NCBI GenBank assembly: GCA_905221605.1 | Contig: CAJNDS010001802.1 | Location: 339,501 to 403,500 of the forward strand | Direction of reading: 5' to 3' | Source: Symbiodinium natans | Lineage: Eukaryota; Sar; Dinophyceae; Suessiales; Symbiodiniaceae | Length of the DNA stretch: 64,000 nt | Part shown: positions 22,130 through 32,900 of the stretch, piece by piece | Numbering within the stretch: position 1 is the stretch's first letter | How the letters are laid out: the number at the start of each line of letters is the position of its first letter | The notes under the pieces: generated by a model | The model's input: the letters and a program-made list of their open reading frames with translations, nothing else | What the model was told of the DNA's origin: nothing | Databases searched by the model: none | Made by a program: the position numbers and the translations under genes

Positions 22130-25100
22130 GTGGCCTACGATGGCTCCGGGTTCCGGGGCTGGCAGCCGTTGGGTGTCGAAGGTGCGCGAGAACATGTCCA
22201 GACATTTGTTTGAGCTTGTGTGTGTTTTTTGGGAATTATTCCCTCACCCCAAACTTGAGACTTAAACACGTTAATCCCTGGACCCTTGAAGTTTTGAGGG
22301 GAAGTCCTCTGCTGCACAGTCCCCGGCCTCGCAGTGAGCGTGGCTTACATCGCTCTTTGTTTTCTGGGCCTACGTTGGCCAGCGGAGCCTCTTTGGAAGA
22401 TGTTCGTAGTCCCAGCTCATCTCTCACTCTTCTGCTCTCCTCTCTATGTCTGTGTTTTGTTGTGGCAATTCGAAGAGGATGCAGCGTTCACACATATGGA
22501 CTCTACAGACTCGCATGTCAATGTTAGCCCCTCGTTGCATGTGGCGTTGTTTAAGAGGTTTCGCGAGGTTTGCTTTTGGAATTCATGTATCAGGGCCTTA
22601 GGCTCTTGATGCTCTATGTATCACATTCCTTCCACACAGCATCGGCATCACCACAGGCGCGCGGACGGTGCATCGCACACTGGCTGCTGCTTTGATGGCC
22701 TCGCATCCTTTGCACAGTGCTGCGGCGACACTTCAGAGATTGCTCTAAGGCTGATTGACATAGACAATACGATGTCGTGCCTGGGCCCGAAGCTCTAGAC
22801 CCGAAACATCCTAAACGTCCGAAAGACCTCCTTGAACAAAGCAAGGCTTTCAGCATGTGCGCGCCTTTTTGTCCCAAGTGGTCATATTCCAACTTCCGAC
22901 CCCAAAACGGCAGGTGGCATGCGTATTTCAACTAACCATCTTTGAGATTGAACGAGTGCTGTGGCTTTGATTTTGCACAAGTTTGGGGCATCTTCAGCCG
23001 TTTTTGCAAAATTTCCCGTCATGTCCGACAGCTCTGTGCATGTTGCTGTCGGAAATCGTGCTCCACGCCACCCCTCGGCCGCTGAGTCTGCGTCAAAGAG
23101 CTTTATGCCATTGCTTGGGGTGTATGCCGGCATACTCACGAGCCTCGCACGCCCTTGACTGATAAGGCCGGCTCCGGCAGGCTCCTGTGCTGGTGGGCTG
23201 TTCACGCACGGATCGGGGTGTGCACGCGGAGGCTTGGGTCATTGGGCAGAGCTTCTAAAGTTTTCGGGTCTGTGTGAGTGTGAGGGAGATTGGTGTAGAG
23301 TGTTAGGGTTTCTGGGGGTTTGAGTGCGAAGAGAATTCGAGGTACATGACGTGGCGCATGGGTTCGAGACGAGGCCCCGAAAACCCTTAAACCGTCAAAC
23401 CCCAGAAACCCCCAAAAATCGAAAAAGCCCTAAACCTTAAACCCTAAACCTTAAAACCCTAAACCTTAAACCCTCAACCTCCAACCGCACCAGGGCCAGG
23501 TGGCGCACGTCGACCTGCTGAGCCTTCCGGACCTTGATGCGGACACCCTCAGGCACTCCCGGGGCGCGAGGTTTGCTGTGGGGGTGGGGGCTGCTCGGGC
23601 CCTCAACGCACGAAGCGTGCGAGTTCAGAGTCCATGCCAGCCAAGCTTCTCATGACATGTGGATTGCTTGCTGGACAGCCTGCACAGACCCTGAGCATCC
23701 CTAAAACCCAAACATCTCCTAAGTACTCTCGGCATGCCGGAGGCGGCGGGTGAACCGCCGGCTGCCAGAAGACGTGCTACTCAGTCGCCTGCGTTCTGTT
23801 TAATTCTTGTGAACTGCTGCGCTGGGATGTCCGCACATGTCGAGGTGTTCTAGAAGTTAGAATGGAAAAGACAGAAGCCGAAGGAATGGCAGCAGCCGCC
23901 AGTAAACAGAAGCTGCATTATGTCTACAAGGGCTGACAGAGCAGGTAAGGCAGTTGCTGGAAGCCTACCCAGCCACCCAGCAGCAGACAAGCTCAATCCT
24001 GGACGGCACTAGCGCGTGACCCTTGTTGGAATCTTCGGCTTTGCAGCTCATGCATTGGTGCCAGAAATGTCCTTTACCCCCTTGCTATGACCGTAGCCTT
24101 TGTGCCGTTCATCAAAGAGGGCCACCCCGCCCCCCCCCCCCCCCCCCCCCCCGAAGCCTCCTGAAACCCATTCCCAGAAAGAGGATGCCGATGGATGGAC
24201 GCGGTTCCCCAACCGAGGTCAACAGAAGCTTTCACGCGCGGAGGTCCGCCTTGCACAAGTGCCTGGACAGCCAGACTACTTGTCCTTCGGGGACTTCGGA
24301 GTGTTCCCCCGGGCAAGGCATTGTATCATACATTCGAGGAGTTGGCAGGGGGAGGTCCAAGCAGGTGTGTGGCGCAATATTCTAGATTTCAGGCGCTACC
24401 GCTACGACTTGCTGCTGCGCCCGCGCCCGTCGCCGTTCGAAGCGCGGTTTGTCTGGGCAGCTTAGATGTCAGCAGAGCCAAGCAAGAAGTGTGCTTTTCT
24501 GCGTGCCCATGGCCTGATCTTCAGTGCTGTCTTTGGTAATGGTTGTTTGTGAGAATCGACATCTGCCAGCAATTTCAAGGCAATCACCTGCACAATTTGC
24601 CACCGTCCTATGATCTGACCAGAAGCCTGACAGTACTTCCCTTGCAGCGAAGCTCCGAGCTCGCTCTGAGATGTACCGAGTACCGAGTAGCATTCCTGAT
24701 CAAACCCTTGTGCAGAATCACAACGCAGCTCCCTGAACCCTAAATGCAAAGCCCTCGGCCCTCAACAGAGCCGAAACCCTGGAATCCCAACCCGAGCCCC
24801 CACTCCCCCCCCGCCCCCCTCCTCACGCCCAAATGAATGCTTCAAACCTCAGCCCAGGCAGTGGGTGACCTGCCCGCGGCCACTATTGCCGAGGCCGCAC
24901 AGCGGCTCAATGGGCAGGTGCGGGGTGGCTGCCAGGTTTGTTTTTGTGTCTTTTGGGGGGGTTCATCGAAGGGTTTGGGGTTCAGAGGTGCTTCAGGGTT
25001 CAGGTTTACACTCTTGAGTCTTGTGGGATGAGGCGACCTCAACCCCCTTTAATTACTCGCTTCGGCTTCCTTCCCAGAGAAGGCCCTGGACTGCAGCCTC

Positions 25101-26970
25101 CTGACCGTGAACTGGCGGGCTTCCTGCAGAGCTGGCACGGCGCCTCCATGCAATGTGGTCATGGGCCCTTCGAAGCCGCCCCCAAAGTTTTTTAAGGACC
25201 ATGGCCAGGCTACTAAGAGGCCATGGGCTTTTTCTAATATGCACCTTTTGAGTAGGATCGGGGGCCTTCTCTCTCCCGGACTGTCATGTCGGCTGTTTAG
25301 AGGTTTTGCCATGAGGATCCAGCTTCTGTGAGGCTTCCGCATGTCACCCATCTACAGCTTGACGTCAGGATGACTTCGATGAGGCCTACTACGGGCCGCT
25401 GACGAAGCGGCTGCATCCTCAGAGGCCTTTGTTAGCTAACTGCAACATCTGCGCCACCAGAATCGTTTCCTCAAAGCGCCCCCCTTCGGCCCCAAGGCTG
25501 CTCATCGACACATGCTGGGACGCTGCATCGGAAAAGCTGATCCTCAGCTGCCACCATTTGCCTGCCCCCTTTGGTGTGTCATTGAAGAAGTCTTGGTTGC
25601 TTTTTGTGTGTTGCAGGTTTTACGTACACACAGCACAAAGTTCGGCTCTATAACAGCACCTTGCGGCTAGCCAAGGAGCGTGCGCCTGGAGTGCAAGGCT
25701 TTCCTGTACAGGCGGCCTGTGTGGCGACCCCAAGAAAGCCCCAGCGGGTTTCTCTTCCATGGCCTTGTGTACATGTCTTGCAAGCTCCATGTGCTCAGTC
25801 CTCTTGATTCTGGTCCTGATGTTGGGTGCACTAAAGACTATATGGGGCCGTGCTAAGACCGGAAAGGGAAAGGGAGCAGAAAGTGCCAGTTGGGTAGATC
25901 TTTGACGGCTGGACTCTTAGACGCTGGGTTTCGGGAGGCCCCGCTGGGCCCTGAGCCCTAACTCCTACACCCAAGAACCTCCTGAACCCTAAACCCTAAA
26001 CCCTAAACCCCAAACCCTAAACCTTAAACCCTAAACCCTGAACCCTGAACCCTGAACCCTACACTGCAAACGCCCGACAGCTGCAGGATGGCTCGGGTTG
26101 CGGTTTCTGCACTTGTGGCCGGCGCACGCGGTGTCATCGACCCTGCAGACCTCAGCGACGCCGGGCACCCCGGGGTTTTCTGGGGGTTTCAGGGAGGCGC
26201 AGCTCCGACAGGTGTCTCCAATGTTTTAGGGTTTAGGGTTTAGGGTTTAGGGTTTAGGTTCTGATCAGAACCCTAAGGCCTGCTTGCCTTGGATTTGCAC
26301 AGCTTGCACTGTGTTGGCAGGGAGCGGCATCCTGTCCGATTATCAGACGTTCTCGTGTTCTTCGTGATGTGGTACGTGTGTTTGCCTCATGTTCTCTGGA
26401 ACTTTTTTGGCTGTTACCTGACTGCACACAGGAGGCTGTGAATGGTGTAGGTAAGCCGTCTCATGGATCCCCCTTTCATGGCGCCCACGCTTGAAGAGCC
26501 ATCACAATCAGTCAAGTATGCCAAGTTTTGCTGCACCTTTTCAATTCTCCCTACCGCCGAACCCCTCTGAACCCTGAATCCTAAACCCTTAAATCGAAGC
26601 CCTATAACCTCTTAAACAGTTAAACATCCGTACCGTTGCGTCCTGGAGCTCGGAATGGGCCCAGGCCTCCTCTCCGACCTTCGCCAAAGCTATGCGAAGA
26701 GTGAAGGGCAGGAGTGGCGGGTCGGGTTTTGGGGGGGTTTGCGTTGGGAGGTTGGGCCACCAAGCACCCGAATGGCCCTCAAGCCCCAAGCAGAGGGCAC
26801 TTCTGCCTGGAGTTGGGATTCGGAGAGCTTTTTTCGGGGGGGTTTGGGCAGTTTTTAGGGTTCGGCGTGGAGCCCTGAAGCAGCCCTGAAGCTCCTCAAG
26901 CCCTGGCGAGGATGGAGCTGGCCCCGCCCAGTGGTTTGTTCCTTGAAGAGGTTGCGTACCCACCAGAAGC
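22130..26970 (+). CDS. TruA/PUS-family tRNA pseudouridine synthase
   Basis: Isomerises uridine to pseudouridine in tRNA. The exons follow the TruA order: 22130-22181 (VAYDGSGFRGWQPLGVE, the family's YDG-G-GWQ motif); 22657-about 22740 (ARTVHRTLAAALM, the TVQ-x-x-LE helix), in frame across a GT-AG intron; 23500-about 23560 (VAHVDLLSLPDLDADTL); about 24215-24258 (SFHARRSALHK); 24393-24456 (RYRYDLLLRPRPSPFEARFV); 24858-24917 (AVGDLPAATIAEAAQRLNGQ); about 25369-25422 (DDFDEAYYGPLTKRL); 26087-about 26160 (MARVAVSALVAGARGVIDP, the R-hV-x-LhxhGxG segment); and 26911-about 26970 (ELAPPSGLFLEEVAYP, the C-terminal APP-GL-L motif). The exon with the catalytic Asp (consensus RTD-x-GVHA) should lie between 22740 and 23500 and was not found; it may be a very short exon. 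The 5' start and 3' stop are uncertain. Confidence 0.85.
23390..23478. repeat. Degenerate (CCCTAAA)n tract before an acceptor
   Basis: Repeated ACCCTAAACCTTAA units end about 22 bp before the acceptor of the TruA exon at 23500. Confidence 0.85.
24130..24152. repeat. Poly-C run, 23 nt
   Basis: Pure C, between two TruA exons and about 65 bp upstream of the FHAR exon. Proline-rich or glycine-rich open frames across it are artefacts. Confidence 0.95.
25984..26063. repeat. (CCCTAAA)n tract before an acceptor
   Basis: About 11 units, the last ones CCCTGAA, ending 24 bp before the acceptor of the TruA exon at 26087. Confidence 0.95.
26224..26260. repeat. (TTTAGGG)n tract after a donor
   Basis: Five units on the opposite strand sense to the tract at 25984. 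It follows the TruA exon that ends at about 26160. Confidence 0.93.
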
Positions 26971-28129
26971 TGGAGATGGCAGAGCAAAAAAAGTGGTGAG
27001 ACTGCTGGGGGATCAGAGCTTGTGGGGCTCATGTGGGATTTTTGGGTGTTTGGTTATTTGGGAATTTGAGGATAGGGGCTGCAATCTTTGTGTGTGCACC
27101 ACTGTGGCTCAAGCTTACGTTCTACCACCGTGTGAAATGCGCGAGCAGCGCCCGCCGCGTGGCTGAAGTTGTTGGGATGCTTTCGAGAGGTTTGGCAGGA
27201 GGCCGACGGGCCAGGTTGGGTGTTTGGGGTTCGAGTGCACTGGCCCATGTTGCGGAGTGCTGTGGCGCTGAGACTCGGCATGACTCGATCTTCGAGGATA
27301 TGGGCGTCCTTTCTGCCCCTCGGCAGCAGATATTCAGACATGGGTCGGGCTACTGCTGCTTGCTGCAGTGGCTATTTGCGGCCGCATCCTACCAAGATTG
27401 GTTGCGGTTATTGACGGATACTTTCAGCGATTGAGAACGGTCACAAGAGTTATGCATGGGGGTGGGCAGGCAAGTCGGCAGTGGGGGCTCAGTTTGCGCT
27501 TGTCTCTGCCATCCAAGAACCCTGCTGTCCTATGCAGCCGCAGCCTGCACAGGACAGTTCGTTTGGGGGCTTAGGGGTGTTTTGTCCAGAGGCTATCTTG
27601 TCTAAGGGTAGTTACATGGGCCCTTTTGATGGTCCCTCACCTCCTGAACAGGGTGCTGAAGTGTGGGCCCTTTAATTTTTAATGGGGTATATAAGGGGTA
27701 TGTAAGGGGTCCCGTTCTAACCTTCTAAGGGCCCATTCGGAATCCTAGCCAGACAATCTCTGAACCGCGAAGGAGACAATTGCAAAGCGGGGGAAGAGGC
27801 GCTCCGGGTCAAAAACCATGGTAGAGCTGATGTGACTTGGGCAGGAGCAGCAAGAATAGCAGTTGCGAGGATGGAACTTCCCTTTTCTGCGGATAAGGAG
27901 CTTTTAACAACGTGCTGGGTATTTGGCCCTACAGCCATCGTGTTTCACCTTCTCCAACCAACCGCATTGCAGGCCAGATGTCCGAGGCGTTTAGGGCGTG
28001 GCTCGTAAGATCCTTCGATGTGTAGGCCGTGCTGATGCAGATTCGGAGCAACAGTCAGATGAACTCTTCGCTGCCACTTGGCTGGTGCAGGTTGCCATGA
28101 GAAGCCCCGCCGCTTGTAGCTTCCCACTG

Positions 28130-28223
28130 GGAGTTTACGAAAATAAAGTACTCAAATATAGACCCCCAAGCAGTAGGATTCCCTGATATAAGGACCCCAA
28201 TAAGGTACCCCAAACCCCCCATG
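28130..28223. repeat. GGTACC-family element, copy 3 (reverse orientation)
   Basis: Reads GGGAGTTTACGAAAATAAAG, then AAGCAGTAGGATTCCC, then ACCCCAATAAGGTACCCCAA, and ends in CCCCCCATGTG. The same order is seen in the copy at 13651. Confidence 0.8.
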
Positions 28224-28307
28224 TGCTCATACTGCCAAGGAAAGAGGTCCAACCCTTTGGGACCAACCTCGGAGGAGGGGAACGGAGGGCTCCTCTTGTC
28301 AACTGGG

Positions 28308-28386
28308 CGGTTTACGAAATGAGGGACCCCTTACGTACAGATCTCCATCCAATAAGGTACCCCTCTCATGTCGGAAACCCCTAACT
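28308..28386. repeat. GGTACC-family element, copy 4 (reverse orientation)
   Basis: Reads GCGGTTTACGAAATGAGGGA, then CCAATAAGGTACCCCTCTCA, then TCGGAAACCCCTAA. It lies 85 bp from copy 3 in the same orientation. Confidence 0.8.
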
Positions 28387-29999
28387 CAGCATCTGTGGCA
28401 GTGTATTCACTGATGCAGGTTCGGGGAAGCGCTCGGATGTGCTAGGATGAACATGTTGCTGGTGCTGGACTGTTGAGGGTTGCAATGAAGCCCCCCTGCA
28501 GGCTGGCTTTGCCTTGAAGACTGGTTCTTCTCCGGCTTTGCTGGGCGCTACGTGTCGGGGCCCGGGACCTCCACGGACAGGAGTATGGTTGGACGGACGT
28601 TAGGATGGCGGCCGTTTTGTGCAGTTTCTCGAACCCTCCAAAAGAAGCGAAAGCCCAAGGCTAACATACAACCGACCGAAGCACGATAGCCCCAAGCCCT
28701 ACCAGCAGCCCGGAATGACGGAATTCTGAAACCGAGGACCCAAGGCCCAAACCTTTTTGGCTCTCCAGGTCAACCTCCGACGGGGTGGGCCAGGGCGCCT
28801 GCTTGCCGCCGCTGCTGTTGGGCTGCTGGGCCTTCAATATGTTTTGTGTTTTAAGCTGCTTGGAGGTTAGTGGGGGGGGTTCATGGGAGCCAGTTGTCTC
28901 CTTCCCAACCCCTCCTCTGCTGCTGAATGCAGACGTTGGCTGAAGAACTGGCGGGGAGCCTATACACGCGAATATGAGCTTTGGCAGCTTTGGGGTGTAA
29001 GCTCTTAGCCCTGGCACTAAGACTGCCTCACCTCGTACAGGAGAAAAGTAAGCCAGCAGCTAGGGAACAAAGGGGCAGTCACACCTGAGACAGAAGGCCC
29101 ACCACACCTAGGAAGCAACCCAGACCTTTGCCGGAGAGGAACAATAGCCAGCAAACAGCATCCACACCTAGAAGAATCTCAGACCCCTGCTGCACCCACC
29201 TTGTGTCATTAGAGATGTGAGCGGAGAGTGGTGAGACTTCAAGGCGGTCAGGCCTGGAGCCGCGATTGATCTTGGGCATGTCATTCACCATAGCCGCAAG
29301 GTCGTGATGCATCTGCCTCGTCTAAAGACCCCTTCCGCTTCTAGAATTGCTCGGGTTGGTTTCGAGAGCTGGGAAGGTTATGCCTTAGGGGTTTCGTTCA
29401 TATACTCCCAGCACAGAACCCCTACATTGCCCAAGTTCTCTGAGGAAGCTTCCCCCCACATGCCTACTTGCACGTTCCGTAGAGGGAATCTGAAGTTCCA
29501 CATCCCCCATCCCCTCAAACCCCAAACGTACTGGAAGGCTCTTCATAAGGAAGCAGGAAGGTACCCCATCTAGTCGCCATGCGAGTCTTAAATCCTACGC
29601 CTCCGACTGAGAACCCGCGAACGCCCGAGAGCCCCCGCGGAGCACCTTTTTTAAGACAGTGCCGATGAGAGTTTGGATCCCTTGAGTTGCTTTGGGGTTT
29701 GGGGTTTAGGGTCTGGGGTTTGGGGTTTGGTTTAGGGGTTAGGGTTTAGGGTTTAGTGGTCAAGGTTTGGGGTTTAAGGTTTAGGACACTTCAGCTTCAG
29801 GTGATGAGGGTCCCTGGCCATCCGAGGGCGTCCTCACACAGAGGCGGGGTCAATTCTGGGACTCCGAGCCAGGGGAGCTTGTTTACGTTGCGATCCTTTG
29901 AATTCCGAAGCCTTGAACCCCAAGAAGGCCGAATCCCGAAGCCCCAAGAAGCTCCAATGCCCTAAGGCTTGTAGCACCCCGTTCTTTGGATCATGGCAG

Positions 30000-32900
30000 G
30001 CTTGTGAAGCAGTACGGCAAGCAGTTCGCGGCCGAGGTTTTCATGGCCCACAGGCCAGTCTTCGCGCATGGGGATGGGGTTGTTCCAATTTGGCCCTGAC
30101 ATGGTGGTGTGCTGCTTTTCCTCAGAGTTTAGTCAGTCTGCATCCTGGACCAGAATGCGTATCAATTTAGTGAAAATTCGTGGCGGGATGAAGTATCTCT
30201 TCCTGATAGTTCCAGGAATCGCGAATCGAATCTGCCACCCCAAACGCTCTGGCATGCACCTTCCTTGTTTCATGCCCACACAGAGGCGGCAAGGGCTCAC
30301 TTCCATGAAAATTGACTGGTGACCAGGAATGACTTCATCGGACCGACTGACCTCCAGGCATGCGGGATGGAACCAAACGAAATTCCCAGCTCTGTTTCAT
30401 TAAAGCAGAATCGTCAGGAAGCCTCGAATTGTCGCCGCAGCCTGTGTGCAGCCATCGGTGGCGCAACGAGAGACCGCACCCCGAAAAGCTACGTTTGGCC
30501 ATGTAACACCATAGTTCTACTGGTGACGCAACAACTGGTGACGCAACAGCTGTTGCAGCTTGTTTGCCTTCGTCATGTCGCTGTTCGAGGCCATGAAGAA
30601 GATCGGCATCAAGGTGGTCAGAATCCCTATTACCTGGACTCTCTTCGCAGATGCCCTCGCTGTTGTTGTCGCTCGGCAGTGTTCCCCTCCGGGAATTTAA
30701 CATCCGAGGTCTCTAAAGGGGCTATATGGGGCTGTTGCATCTGCAGGTTCCCAATCTACTTTCCTCAACTGCACTGCGATGTCATAGTCGAAAAGCTATC
30801 AATGAAATTCTAGAGTAAATGCGAACCGCTGGCCCAGGGTGAGGGGCTCATTGGTGCTACTTTTTAATTCCGCAACGCCAGCGAGAAAACCTAGTTCTCT
30901 GCCCACGAAGCTGGTTGTGGCAGCCCTCCCTAAACCCTAAAAACCCTAAACACCCTAAACCATCTGAGGACAAGAAGGTGTATGGCTCGCACGACCCTAT
31001 CAAGGACACCGTCATTGCAGCTGGGTTGCAAATTGATCGCAGTGTGGAGTCGGCATCTTGATGTGAAGGAAAATGATTCATATACCAATGAATAAACTGA
31101 TCATAGTAATATACTAATTCATATACTAATTAAGATACTAAGTAGTATGCTGCTACTATATTTTCTGATTTTCCTAATTTGTTAATGTACTTGTTAATAT
31201 ACCGACTAATATACCGATTACTGTACTGATCTTAGAGCCGCCTGCCAGGTGCCAGATCCCTACTACACCAAGGACTCGGGAGCTCTGTCGCATGGGGGCT
31301 CAGAGTTTGAGGAGTCCACGGCTTCTAGGGATGCTTAGAGGCAGCCATATACCCTGTGCATGCAAATCTGAAATCCTGGCAGACGCTTCAAGATTCTCGC
31401 GCTTGTAGGTTTTGGGGTGTAGAGATGCTGATAGCGTCACGTCCCCAAAACAGTTAAACGCAGCAGCCGACACCATGAACCGCATGAGATCTATGGACCG
31501 TGATGAGCAAAGCTGATCTGCCTTAAGCAAGGAAAGCCAAACGAAAAAGACCTGAACCCCCAATCCCTACAGGCCTGGCTCCAAACTTGGAGAGCTTTTC
31601 AGAGCCCTTAGTAACCTGGAAGCCCTCAAAGCCACCCGTAAAGATCCTAAGAACCCTACTCAAGAAAGAGACCCACTTATAACCCCCAGACCCCTGCAAC
31701 CGGCGAGAACATCTCCTACGCGACCATCCCGCGCAGCCTCCTCGAGGGCCTTTTCATCCAGGTGGGCTTTTCTAGTTCGTCGGTATGCGTCTTTTTCTGC
31801 TTCGGGTGCGAGGGGAACTGAGTGAGGGTGGGTGCAAGGGTCTGTGGTTTGGGTGTGAATGTAAGGGTTTAGGGGACTTCGGATTTTGGGAAGGCTGCTT
31901 TTGCTTGTGAGGTCTCTTGGGGTGTTTTGCCCAGCACAGCGCCTGGCAGGCCTTGGAATCGTCTTCAGGGTTCACCCAGTGTTGACCCCCAGCCCTATCT
32001 GAGCTACTGGACAGCGCAAGGCGCCAGTGCCTCTGAACCAGGGGATGCAGGATGGACATGGAAATCCCTTGGGCATTGAAGACTGGCAGCGTGGTGTTAC
32101 ATCCACGCCTCTTTCTTCGACTGAGCAAAAGGCTCCCCCGTTTTGGCAGAATATCCACTGTGGTGGAACATCCGTAAAATTCAACCTGTATTGAGGAATA
32201 CTCCCGCTTCCTGACTGCCTGCAAAGCAAGTTGTCGCGTGATTGTCGTCAGGGTCAACGCTGTGTCATGGGCTCAAACAACGACAGACGCAGTACTGCGC
32301 TCCCCTCTGTATGCCACATGTGCCCCAATTGCAGCCTCCTACGTCTGTACTGCAAGCCTAGACCCATACGTCAGCCACCTTGAATCCTTAAGCATCACAG
32401 CCCCCCTGGGCTCAGGGCAACAAGCTTGGCCTCAAGTTCCTGCTGGCCACTTGGGGCAGCTCAGAGGGTCTTCCCCCCCCCCCCCCCCCCGGGCTTTTTG
32501 GAAAGGAAACGCTCGCACCTTTACAGTAAGGTGCTGGTTCCCTGAAACTTCCAAACACTTTCAAGCGCCCCCTGCACCGAGGATCTTCATGCCTTTCCGG
32601 GTGGATCCTCTGATGGCGCCACGCCCCGGGAAGTTTGGCATGCTGAGGGCTTCACCTCGAACCTCTCATTTGCCCTGAGAATCAGTTCGCCCCCCCCCCC
32701 CCCCCCCCAAAGCCTTTAAACCCCCCTAGGCGCCTTTAAGTATCCCCGTAGCCCCAACTTAAGTGCCGCCACACCCCTGAACCATGAAGCTGCAGGTTCG
32801 AGGGTTCGAATGCAGGGCTGGGGGTCTGGGGGTCGTGCTGAGGTTTAGGGTTCATGGGGGCAGGGCTTGAGGGTTTTGAGGTTGGAGGGTCTAGAGGCTT

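Larger units (their letters stand above)
27167..29999. other. Gap between the TruA gene and the GH5 glucanase-like gene
   Basis: No gene is recognised. It holds two GGTACC-family elements (28130-28223, 28308-28386) and a degenerate TTTAGGG/TTTGGGG tract at 29695-29790. A short frame at about 28775 (DGVGQGACLPPLLLGC) has a faint reverse-transcriptase look but no neighbouring RT motifs. Confidence 0.4.

Noticed and set aside
28770-28850. Reverse-transcriptase fragment (DGVGQGACLPPLLL)
   Set aside because: One weak motif with no YxDD, no second RT block and no element ends nearby; chance resemblance is more likely.
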